Below, one piece after another: positions 1 to 5,926 of a DNA stretch of 6,510 nt; position 1 is the stretch's first letter, and each line of letters opens with the position of its first letter. The translations under genes were made by a program, and so were the position numbers. Below the pieces are notes generated by a model that made no database searches, was not told the DNA's origin, and saw only the letters and a list, made by a program, of their open reading frames with translations. Origin of the DNA: an uncultured Acidobacteriota bacterium (GTDB taxonomy: Bacteria > Acidobacteriota > Blastocatellia > Pyrinomonadales > Pyrinomonadaceae); NCBI GenBank assembly GCA_946480545.1, contig CAMLKY010000121.1, positions 1-6,510 on the forward strand, given 5' to 3'.

Positions 1-821
1 AGAAGAGCCTCGGATATCTCGTCTGCCTTCTCGATCGCACGCGCATACACGGGTGCGACCAGCGACTTGATCCGTGAATCCAGCGGATCGACGACAACAA
101 GTCCGTAATTCTTGAACAGCCGCTGGATGTGCGAGCAAAAGGCCTCGCCGATCGATCGATCTGGCGCCCATGAGGCGGTTATATCGCCAAGGATCTCCTT
201 GCTGACTTCGGATTCCGCCAACCCCGCAAGCTCTGCATCGAACGACCGGCCGACGGCGAGCTCACCAACTGATCTTCCCATCCCGGCCGGGTCATCGATC
301 CGGAACTTAAACTCGCGTCCCGCAGAAGAGATCGTCGCGCTGGCGATCTCGGCAAAATCGTGATCTTCCGTCGCCGCCCAGAAAACGGGCACAGCCTTGA
401 TACCGCGGTTTCTAAGACAGGCCGCCATCCGGACCGCGGACAGTGCTTTGTAGACGGTATAAAGCGGCCCGGTAAAGAGTCCCGCCTGCTGACCCGTCAC
501 GACCGTCACGCAGTCTTTGTCACGGAGAAGCTCGATGCTCTCGAGCGTCGCACCAGATGCTCCGAAGCGCCGGTTCTGATCGGCCAGTATGTCGGCGAGT
601 GCGTTGCGGTCAGTTGTATACGACGCCAGGACCTCGGGGACGTGGTCGGCGATGTCTGTGTGCGAAGATACGGCGGCGGGATAATACTTCTTTAGGGTGA
701 GTGGATCGTCCTGATATTGAAGGAAGAGCTTTGACTGTCCCGGGACCTGCGAAAAGTCGATGCTCTCCAATCGCAGTTGCGCTTTGCTTGTCGTGGGCCG
801 ACAGCCGGTTTCCTGTATCAC
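1..821 (-). CDS. bshC: Bacillithiol biosynthesis cysteine-adding enzyme BshC, N-terminal half (runs off left edge)
   Basis: BshC ligates L-cysteine to glucosaminyl-malate, the last step of bacillithiol synthesis in the cytosol. I see 273 codons read leftward from a GTG at 821, with no in-frame stop before the window edge. The family is usually about 540 residues, so roughly the C-terminal half is missing. Diagnostic motifs are visible: an N-terminal segment IDFSQVPGQSKLFLQY (residues 21-36), the hallmark VTGQQAGLFTGPLYTVYK (108-125), and VPVFWAATEDHDFAEI (144-159), where GQQxGLFxGP and FWxxxEDHDFxEI are typical of BshC (YllA). The GTG is preferred because GGAG (831-834) sits 9 bases upstream. 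A TTG at 843-845 is also in frame but overlaps the predicted -10 box. The gene appears monocistronic with its own promoter, directly downstream of the terminator of the Asp-box gene. Bacillithiol genes are known from Firmicutes, Deinococci, Bacteroidetes and Acidobacteria, which fits the proposed host. Confidence 0.93.
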   Translation of the reverse strand, partial: MIQETGCRPTTSKAQLRLESIDFSQVPGQSKLFLQYQDDPLTLKKYYPAAVSSHTDIADHVPEVLASYTTDRNALADILADQNRRFGASGATLESIELLRDKDCVTVVTGQQAGLFTGPLYTVYKALSAVRMAACLRNRGIKAVPVFWAATEDHDFAEIASATISSAGREFKFRIDDPAGMGRSVGELAVGRSFDAELAGLAESEVSKEILGDITASWAPDRSIGEAFCSHIQRLFKNYGLVVVDPLDSRIKSLVAPVYARAIEKADEISEAL

Positions 822-830
822 AGTTTGTTG

Positions 831-875
831 CTCCGTGCTGCTCAAATTATAGAGGCGGGCATCCGCAACTTCCAA
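831..875 (-). promoter_or_regulatory. Predicted sigma70-type promoter and ribosome binding site of bshC
   Basis: On the minus strand TTGGAA (870-875) and a perfect TATAAT (846-851) are separated by 18 bases. Transcription would start near 838-841, followed almost at once by a GGAG Shine-Dalgarno (831-834) and the GTG at 821. The leader would be only about 20 bases. This layout excludes the upstream TTG at 845 as a start, because it would lie within or ahead of the -10 box. The prediction rests on sequence match only. Confidence 0.6.
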
Positions 876-879
876 ATTG

Positions 880-914
880 AAAACAAAAAGCGGCGGCCAC
901 AGTCGGCCGCCACT
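880..914 (-). terminator. Rho-independent terminator of the Asp-box repeat gene
   Basis: Read leftward, bases 914-905 (AGTGGCGGCC) pair with 898-889 (GGCCGCCGCT) in a 10-bp stem with one U-G wobble and a 6-base loop (GACTGT). The run TTTTTGTTTT follows, its first T closing the stem. It lies about 20 bases after the stop codon at 935-937, in the right orientation and place to end that transcript. The -35 box of bshC begins only about 5 bases beyond the U-tract, so termination and initiation are packed back to back. Confidence 0.88.
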
Positions 915-934
915 CTTATCAAATAACCCGTTCG

Positions 935-2635
935 TTAATTACCGTCAGCCAGCGCCGGCTTGTCCGCTTTTGTAGTTGCCGAGGTCTCGCGAGTTCTCTC
1001 GATCCGGTACACGCCTGACGAATGGGATCCGGCAAATATCGTATTCGAGTCGCTCGGATCGAACGCCATCGTCCATACCCTGCGGCTTGGCACGTTCATC
1101 TCCTTGGAATCGACGCGTCGCCACTTCAGGCCCGCATCGTCCGAGTAAAAGACGCCGCCATCGACATCGAGCGAACTGGCCGCAAAGATCTGGTCGGTGT
1201 TATTAGGATCGATGAGAATGCTGACAAAATTCCCTAACGGCAATCCGCTGCGGCTCCGGTTCCACGAGCGCCCGCCGTCACGGCTGTAGTAGATCGCCTG
1301 GATCGTACCGACATAGAGGTAGTTCGGTCGCTTCGGATCTGACGTGATCGAGCTGATCGGAACTCCCTCGGGGAGCCCTTCGATCTTCGTCCACGTCTTG
1401 CCGTCATCCTTAGAGACGATAACGCCAGAGGTCGCAGTTCCGACCCAGATCGTCCCGGGAACGAGCGGTGACGAGTGGATAACGAATACGTTCTGATCGA
1501 GCCCTTCGCCAAACGGCAATTTCTCCCAGCCCTTGTCGATATCGTAAGTCCGGTACAACCCGTTATCCGTGCCCGCCAGCATCCCGTTCTTATCGTCCTC
1601 GGTGAATGCCAGCACCTTCACTTTCTCAGTGAATGCTGCAACCGTCTGCGGGCCCGCTTGCTCGGGCGTCGCAGGAGTTTCCGGCTTGGGTTTCGCAACA
1701 ACTTTCGCTTTTGATTTCGTTGCCTTTCCCTTCGCCGCCCGTCGGACGGGCTTTGGCTTCGGCGGAGTCATGAGCGTCCACGACATTCCCCGATCCAGCG
1801 AGCGGAAGATACCAACGTTGGTTCCGAGAAACATTCGGTTCGGATCTACACGGTCTTGAAGAACTGAAAAGGCCGACACTCGATTTATGTCGAGTCCTTT
1901 CGCCTGGCTCCAGGTCTTTCCGCCGTCCATGCTCGTAAAGAAGAATCCGCCGCTCGATGCGGTATTGTGCGTTGTCGCGTATAGCCGCTGCGGTTGTGAG
2001 ATATCGGGTAGGACCGAATACGTAAACCGGCTCGTGAAATTCTCGTTGGTGGTCGTAAAGTTCTTCCCGCCATCGTGCGACACCATAACGCCGAAATTGT
2101 TGGTGGCGATAAAAACGCGGTTCGGTTCATCGGGATGCACAGCGATCGAGTTGATCTCTAGATTTCGCTGCGTCGTAAGCGACCACGACTTACCACCGTT
2201 GGTGGTCATCCAGAATCCTTCTGTCGTCGCCGCATAGACGGTTCCCGGGATCGACGGGTGCTGGACGATATCGCGAGTACGCCGGGACTGTGCGGGTATG
2301 CCCTGGATCTTCGCCCACTTGTCACCGCCATTGAACGACTCGTAGATACCGCTGCATGCGGAGGCGATAATGTGCTCTGCGTTCCTTGGGTCGATCGTGA
2401 CGGCAAAGACATCCGAATCGTCGATCATCCCGTTCTTTATCAGCCGCCAACTCTTTCCGCTGTCGGTCGATTTGTAAGGTCGCCACCAGGTGCCGGCGTA
2501 GATTGTGCTGTTGCGGCGCGGATCGATCGCCATCGAATTGACGTTGACGGGCATGGTCGACGACTCGATCTTTTCCCAATCGTCACCCGAATTCTTCGAC
2601 ATCCAGACACCGTTGGTCGTACCGACATACAGCAT
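935..2635 (-). CDS. Asp-box/BNR-repeat (Ycf48/sortilin-like beta-propeller) protein, 3' fragment of a broken gene
   Basis: This 566-residue frame holds eleven Asp-box hairpins of the form S/T-x-D-x-G-x-x-W. They start near residues 13, 56, 100, 144, 186, 235, 279, 363, 408, 451 and 498 (e.g. STDSGKSW, SMDGGKTW, SRDGGRSW). Each is followed about 25 residues later by a strand such as IYAGT, LYVGT or IFAGS. Such repeats form blades of beta-propellers seen in sialidases, Vps10/sortilin and Ycf48-like proteins; ligand or enzymatic activity cannot be told from this, and I see no catalytic signature. A Lys/Pro/Ala-rich linker (residues 291-326) splits the repeats into two groups, suggesting two propellers. 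The ATG at 2635 falls inside a propeller repeat and no signal peptide follows it, so it is not the natural start. The true N-terminus is in the fragment ending at 2583. An AGGA 10 bases upstream could allow internal initiation, but the product would lack an export signal. Confidence 0.85.
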   Translation of the reverse strand: MLYVGTTNGVWMSKNSGDDWEKIESSTMPVNVNSMAIDPRRNSTIYAGTWWRPYKSTDSGKSWRLIKNGMIDDSDVFAVTIDPRNAEHIIASACSGIYESFNGGDKWAKIQGIPAQSRRTRDIVQHPSIPGTVYAATTEGFWMTTNGGKSWSLTTQRNLEINSIAVHPDEPNRVFIATNNFGVMVSHDGGKNFTTTNENFTSRFTYSVLPDISQPQRLYATTHNTASSGGFFFTSMDGGKTWSQAKGLDINRVSAFSVLQDRVDPNRMFLGTNVGIFRSLDRGMSWTLMTPPKPKPVRRAAKGKATKSKAKVVAKPKPETPATPEQAGPQTVAAFTEKVKVLAFTEDDKNGMLAGTDNGLYRTYDIDKGWEKLPFGEGLDQNVFVIHSSPLVPGTIWVGTATSGVIVSKDDGKTWTKIEGLPEGVPISSITSDPKRPNYLYVGTIQAIYYSRDGGRSWNRSRSGLPLGNFVSILIDPNNTDQIFAASSLDVDGGVFYSDDAGLKWRRVDSKEMNVPSRRVWTMAFDPSDSNTIFAGSHSSGVYRIERTRETSATTKADKPALADGN

Positions 2636-3092
2636 GTCCGGATTGTCCTACGCCTGCGTCATGGCATGGATCTTTGGCTTCTTTCCATTTGATCCCGCCA
2701 TCGGTGCTCTTAAAGAAGCCACCCGCCATCTTGCCACGGTGGCCCGAGGTGTAAAGGACCTTCGAATCGCGGGAATCGACAAACAACTGATCGAGTATTA
2801 GCTGCGGCTGTTCGAGCGTTGCCAGCAGCTTCCAACTTTTACCGCCATCCGCCGATGTATGGATCTGGCCATCCATCGTGCTGATGTAGAGGCGATCCTT
2901 GTCCCGGGGATCGATAGCGACAACTCGCACATCGCCGCCGTTAGGGCCAACTACTTCCCACACGCTGAATTTACCCGGATCGGTGAAGACATTGCCATCG
3001 GCGAGGGCACTAACGGGCAATACCGATGCACCGACCGCGAGAAGGACAGCAACGGTAAACAGACGAAAAATTCCGGTGGCCTTGATTTTCAT
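2583..3092 (-). CDS. Exported Asp-box/BNR-repeat protein, 5' fragment of the same broken gene
   Basis: The frame starts at the ATG at 3092 with a clear Sec signal peptide. It has basic residues KIKATGIFR, then a hydrophobic core to about residue 28, and a likely signal peptidase I site after ALA (residues 29-31). The mature part begins a beta-propeller with two Asp-boxes, SADGGKSW (80-87) and STDGGIKW (129-136). Sensible homology ends at about residue 141 (KWKEAKD). The last 28 residues are rich in Cys, Arg and Asp and read like an out-of-frame tail to the stop at 2583. The fragment overlaps the 3' fragment by 53 bases in another frame. Together they would give an exported protein of roughly 710 residues with 13 Asp-boxes. 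The Shine-Dalgarno is weak (GAG about 10 bases before the ATG). No convincing promoter was found in the spacer upstream. The protein is probably periplasmic or secreted; its function is unknown. Confidence 0.82.
   Translation of the reverse strand: MKIKATGIFRLFTVAVLLAVGASVLPVSALADGNVFTDPGKFSVWEVVGPNGGDVRVVAIDPRDKDRLYISTMDGQIHTSADGGKSWKLLATLEQPQLILDQLFVDSRDSKVLYTSGHRGKMAGGFFKSTDGGIKWKEAKDPCHDAGVGQSGHAVCRYDQRCLDVEEFG
2645..2672 (-). pseudogene. Frameshift plus in-frame TAG joining the two Asp-box fragments
   Basis: The 5' frame is convincing down to GAT at 2670-2672 (end of KWKEAKD). The 3' frame is convincing from DNPDMLYVGT (2647 leftward). In the 3' frame the bases just before this read AMTQA, then a TAG stop at 2648-2650. 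AMTQA-stop-DNPDMLYVGT lines up residue for residue with another repeat in the protein, SIAVHPDEPNRVFIAT. The stretch from the Asp-box Trp to the next Tyr is 55 bases here. In the other repeats examined it is 23-26 codons (69-78 bases), so about 14-23 bases seem missing in addition to the stop. This indicates a disabled gene, or an assembly or sequencing error at this spot. Confidence 0.75.
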
Positions 3093-3188
3093 ATTACTTT
3101 AGCTCGGATCGGTTGCCCGCAATGGCGGAACGACCGGTTTTTGGATGACGAAATTAGCAAAGATGTTTGCACTCAAACGCCTTTACGA

Positions 3189-3201
3189 GACAACGGTTGT
3201 C
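3189..3201. promoter_or_regulatory. Perfect short dyad GACAAC-G-GTTGTC, possible operator
   Basis: Six-base arms are separated by a single G and sit 97-109 bases upstream of the Asp-box ATG at 3092. Size and symmetry fit a dimeric regulator site, but a dyad this short can occur by chance and no second copy was found in the window. Confidence 0.25.
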
Positions 3202-3278
3202 GGGGATTGGTTACAGAGAGAACACGACGGGCTTATTCTACAACAAAAGGGCGTCAGAGGAAACATTCGAGGTACTTT

Positions 3279-3350
3279 GCGGCTTAGCGGCTTTGCGAGA
3301 GAACAGCCTCAAGGATTGACGAATGGTGTTCTCGCAAACCGCGACGCCGC
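3279..3350. repeat. Imperfect inverted repeat, arms about 23-26 bases, in the spacer
   Basis: The left arm 3279-3304 begins GCGGCTTAGCGGC and ends TTTGCGAGAGAAC. The right arm 3328-3350 begins GTTCTCGCAAACC and ends ACGCCGC. The reverse complement of the right arm matches the left arm apart from a few small gaps and changes, notably AGAG against AG. The centre is 23 bases. Outside the arms, CAGAGGAAAC (3255-3264) recurs as CAGAGGAAAAC (3350-3360), giving a short direct repeat around the left arm and just beyond the right one. It could be a dispersed intergenic repeat or miniature element, or an RNA hairpin. With one copy in view this cannot be settled. Confidence 0.5.
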
Positions 3351-3353
3351 AGA

Positions 3354-3391
3354 GGAAAACGGACGAGAATCTTTTCGACTCTCGTCCGTTT
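3354..3391 (-). terminator. Rho-independent terminator of the outer-membrane-type protein gene
   Basis: Bases 3357-3368 and 3380-3391 form a perfect 12-bp stem (AAACGGACGAGA / TCTCGTCCGTTT) with an 11-base loop. Read leftward it ends in TTTT then CC. It begins 44 bases past the stop of the gene ending at 3435, so it is well placed as that gene's terminator. The U-run is short, and the opposite strand also ends in TTT, so some two-way action is possible, although no plus-strand gene needs it. Confidence 0.72.
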
Positions 3392-3434
3392 CTGATGTTC
3401 ACATCAAACTTGGATGTAAAGCTTGTGACCGTTG

Positions 3435-5858
3435 TTACGGTGCCGGGTTCTCTGCTCCAGGCGGTATGCGATAGAGCTTCGTTCTCGGTTCACCGTCAGG
3501 CGACGCACCGCCTCTTACGAGGGTGATGCGGCTGCGGTCGAAGTTACGGAATGCGATGTGGTTCGTGATCAGGCGTTCGCGTGCCGCGATCTCACGATCC
3601 GTTCCGTAGTTGATGATGTAGCCCTGGTTGGTCGGGTTGTTGGCCAACTCGGCGAAGAACGTATCGAGACGCGATCTGATATCGTCGTTCGACAGTCTGC
3701 CAAATTCGTCAACAAGGATCGGACCTTCAGGCTGAGCAACAGGTGCAGTCTCAGAAGCCGAGGACGGGCAGTTGCACGCCGGATCCAGACCACCGACATC
3801 AACCGTAGCGGTAACGTTCGTCGTGCCATCAGACGGTGCACGTACCGAGATGCTCGGCGTACCCTGTCCGGACTCGATCGAACCGGCCGAGACTGACCAG
3901 TTATAGGTCACGCTCTGCTGCGATCCGCCAGCGACGTTCGCCGTGAAGTTCATCAGCTCACCGCGATTCGTTACACCAGCCGGGCCGCTGACCGTAATGG
4001 TCGGGCACGAGCAAGCGATACGGCAGTTGCACTCGGCGATCGTGATCGTCTCGGTCTTGGTCTGGCCGCAAAGTCCGCAGCCATCGTCGACGCCGACGGT
4101 GATCGTGTATGTGCCCGGTGCCAGACCGGTCGTATCCCATGTAACATTCGCACCGGTTCCTACGATACGTCCGCCGGAGACGGTGTAGTTGTAGGTCAGA
4201 ACGTCGTTTTCGGGATCGCTCGCCGAAGTCGTAACTGTGATCGTGCGGCTGTCGTCACAAACTGCACCCTCGACCGGAACCTGTCCCGGAGGACACGAAC
4301 CGCTGATCGTGGTGTCGCTGAGCGTAACGCTGTTCACGTTCGCGAACTGGTTAATGAGCTCTTCAGCACGCTTGTTGCGACGACCGAACCAAGCCTGGAC
4401 GATGTATCCGTGCGGATTCTCCGACGGGAGGAAGCCCGGAGGAATTCCAGTCCAAGTCGTCGTGATCGTTTGCGGCACGCAGCCCGTCTGGTTCGGAGCA
4501 CACGGAACAAAGATGGACGTATTGTGCGGACCATCTTCGTCGAAGCTCTCAGCGTCCTGCTCGTTGGTGTGCCATCTGTAAGCAAAGCCGAAGCCAAACC
4601 AACGTTTCGGGAAGATACGGAAGCCGGCGATACCGTCGATCGGATCATTCTCGAAAGCGTTCGGGGTGCGACCGCCAACGTACTTCTTCGAACGGATCTC
4701 GAAGATCGGCTGGAAGTACTTGTTGACCGGGAAGTCGAGCCCGATGGCCGCATTCAACTCGTCGCCGCGATCAAGAAGCGTGAAGTCTCCATTAAAGAAC
4801 TCACCCTTGACCGGACTCGTGTAGGTGTAACCGATGTTACCCGAAAGGTGTGCCCATGTAGCCAGTCGAGCACCCGCGAAGAACGTCAGATCGATGTCTC
4901 CGCGATTTCCGCCCGGGCCAGCCCCACGCTGCAGCTGATTCCATCCGCTGAAGCTATCGGCATGATCAACGTACCATTTGTACGAAAGGATCAAGCCGGC
5001 GCCGATCGGATTGTGAATACCGGTAAAGCGCCACTTCACACCGCCGTGGAGGAAGTTGAACGCCGACTCACCATATGCACGGTTGAGGAACGGAGCATCC
5101 GGCAGGTACGACGGAGCGAGCGTAAAGATCGTCGGAACCGTCGCATTAGGCGGGCACGGTGTTGTCGTACAGGCCGTCTGCAGAACGATACCCGGGAGGA
5201 TGCCCCCGAAAACCGATCCGACACCCGGGAAAGCATCGGCGCCGTTATTACCTGAAACCGGAGGTCCTAGCAGCGGGCTGCCGCCGCCGAATCCAAACAG
5301 CGTGCCTGCCGGGAACGCGTAACCGAAGTTACCAGCACTGCCACCCGAATACGGGAAGCCTACGAACGGTGCGGTCCCGGTCGGCCGAAAGATCGCAAGC
5401 CCTTCAAACGGGCCAGCGCCAGGTCCTGACGGAGCCAAGACGATGGCTGGTGCGCTTGTTACCACGCCACCCATGAAGACCCGTGAGTTGGGAAGGTAAA
5501 AACCGGAAAGATTGAAAGGATTGTTGACCTTGATTGCCCGATAGGCTTCCGTATTCAGGAAGACCTCGAGTCGATTCGTGATGCCGTACTGAAAAGCCAA
5601 CGGGATCTCCACAATATCCACGTTGCCCGGATCACGATCGCGGTTGCTGTAAGCTCCGCTGAAGGTGAACTCACCCTTTCTCAAAGTTTCTCCGTCATAA
5701 ACGGTAAAAAGCCCGGTCGGGCCCTCGAGAGTTGGTGCCGTGTTCCTGTCGTCTTTGACTGATCTGCGATCGCTTCGATTAGTCTGTGCAGAAACCGCAA
5801 AGACAAACGTCATCAGAATCAGCGTAACGATACACACTCTGTACGCGAGTTTCATCAT
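3435..5858 (-). CDS. Exported outer-membrane-type protein: predicted beta-barrel, two Ig/PKD-like domains, degenerate OmpA-like C-terminus
   Basis: The 807-residue frame opens with MM and a signal peptide (core to about residue 20, cleavage likely after VSA, 22-24). Residues 45-130 and 265-495 alternate polar and aromatic strands, as in an outer-membrane barrel (FTVYDGETLRKGEFTFSGAY, FQYGITNRLEVFLN, AHLSGNIGYTYTS, WFGFGFAYRW). Between them residues 131-260 are Gly/Pro/Ala-rich, like a long surface loop. Residues 510-610 and 618-705 look like two Ig/PKD domains (ASDPENDVLTYNYTVSGG; VTYNWSVSAGSI) linked by Cys-rich segments (CGLC, CNC, CSC, CNC). Residues 714-784 (DEFGRLSNDDIRSRLDTF, GYIINYG, then a helix and RSRITLVRGG) resemble an OmpA-like peptidoglycan-binding fold without its usual conserved signature; this is inference. 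The second ATG (5855) is the better start: GGAGG at 5862-5866 is 6 bases from it but only 3 from the first. The gene has its own spacer and terminator. Substrate and role are unknown. Confidence 0.85.
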   Translation of the reverse strand: MMKLAYRVCIVTLILMTFVFAVSAQTNRSDRRSVKDDRNTAPTLEGPTGLFTVYDGETLRKGEFTFSGAYSNRDRDPGNVDIVEIPLAFQYGITNRLEVFLNTEAYRAIKVNNPFNLSGFYLPNSRVFMGGVVTSAPAIVLAPSGPGAGPFEGLAIFRPTGTAPFVGFPYSGGSAGNFGYAFPAGTLFGFGGGSPLLGPPVSGNNGADAFPGVGSVFGGILPGIVLQTACTTTPCPPNATVPTIFTLAPSYLPDAPFLNRAYGESAFNFLHGGVKWRFTGIHNPIGAGLILSYKWYVDHADSFSGWNQLQRGAGPGGNRGDIDLTFFAGARLATWAHLSGNIGYTYTSPVKGEFFNGDFTLLDRGDELNAAIGLDFPVNKYFQPIFEIRSKKYVGGRTPNAFENDPIDGIAGFRIFPKRWFGFGFAYRWHTNEQDAESFDEDGPHNTSIFVPCAPNQTGCVPQTITTTWTGIPPGFLPSENPHGYIVQAWFGRRNKRAEELINQFANVNSVTLSDTTISGSCPPGQVPVEGAVCDDSRTITVTTSASDPENDVLTYNYTVSGGRIVGTGANVTWDTTGLAPGTYTITVGVDDGCGLCGQTKTETITIAECNCRIACSCPTITVSGPAGVTNRGELMNFTANVAGGSQQSVTYNWSVSAGSIESGQGTPSISVRAPSDGTTNVTATVDVGGLDPACNCPSSASETAPVAQPEGPILVDEFGRLSNDDIRSRLDTFFAELANNPTNQGYIINYGTDREIAARERLITNHIAFRNFDRSRITLVRGGASPDGEPRTKLYRIPPGAENPAP

Positions 5859-5861
5859 ATT

Positions 5862-5866
5862 CCTCC
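5862..5866 (-). promoter_or_regulatory. Strong Shine-Dalgarno deciding between tandem ATG codons
   Basis: GGAGG on the minus strand lies 3 bases before the ATG at 5858 and 6 bases before the ATG at 5855. Normal spacing is about 5-9 bases, so initiation at 5855 is favoured, giving an 806-residue precursor. Confidence 0.65.
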
Positions 5867-5892
5867 GCCGAAAATAAGAAATTAAATTTCAA

Positions 5893-5926
5893 TTTGTAGC
5901 TACAAAATATAATTACCGCTATATTT
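5893..5926. promoter_or_regulatory. Two abutting dyads upstream of the outer-membrane-type gene
   Basis: The first is a perfect 14-base palindrome, TTTGTAGCTACAAA (5893-5906), about 40 bases before the start codon. The second has 7-base arms AAATATA (5905-5911) and TATATTT (5920-5926) around an 8-base spacer. They share two bases and cover the best -10-like sequence. They could be operator sites or a leader hairpin; AT-rich DNA makes chance dyads more likely. Confidence 0.35.

Larger units (their letters stand above)
3093..3353. other. Non-coding spacer upstream of the Asp-box gene
   Basis: No gene is supported here; short frames crossing it show no recognisable domains. It holds the long inverted repeat described separately (3279-3350) and a 13-base dyad GACAAC-G-GTTGTC (3189-3201) about 100 bases upstream of the Asp-box start, which could be an operator. 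I looked for -35/-10 pairs on the minus strand and found none that I would defend. The promoter of the Asp-box gene presumably lies between about 3110 and 3250. Confidence 0.5.

Noticed and set aside
112..695. Two plus-strand frames of 83 and 111 codons
   Set aside because: They are antisense to bshC, whose minus-strand frame carries unmistakable family motifs.
843..845. TTG as an alternative bshC start
   Set aside because: It lies at the edge of the predicted -10 box and has no Shine-Dalgarno; the GTG at 821 has a well-spaced GGAG.
1655..1764. Direct-repeat or CRISPR-like array in the linker of the Asp-box gene
   Set aside because: The repetition is at the amino-acid level (Lys/Pro/Ala codons). 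There are no regular repeat-spacer units.
2640..2672. Programmed frameshift in the Asp-box gene
   Set aside because: There is no slippery heptamer or downstream structure that I can defend. The repeat unit is also short and carries an in-frame TAG, which frameshifting alone would not explain.
2258..2692. 144-codon plus-strand frame across the Asp-box break
   Set aside because: No signal peptide or domain is visible and it is antisense to the repeat gene. Its openness is explained by the repeat gene's codon bias.
2859..3474. Plus-strand frames (142, 109 codons) spanning the spacer between the two envelope genes
   Set aside because: They run antisense through gene ends, the inverted repeat and a terminator. 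The translations look random and lack a ribosome binding site.
4410..5255. 281-codon open frame on the plus strand
   Set aside because: It lies wholly antisense to the outer-membrane-type gene and its translation is Arg-rich with no domain. It is a mirror frame produced by the codon use of the real gene.
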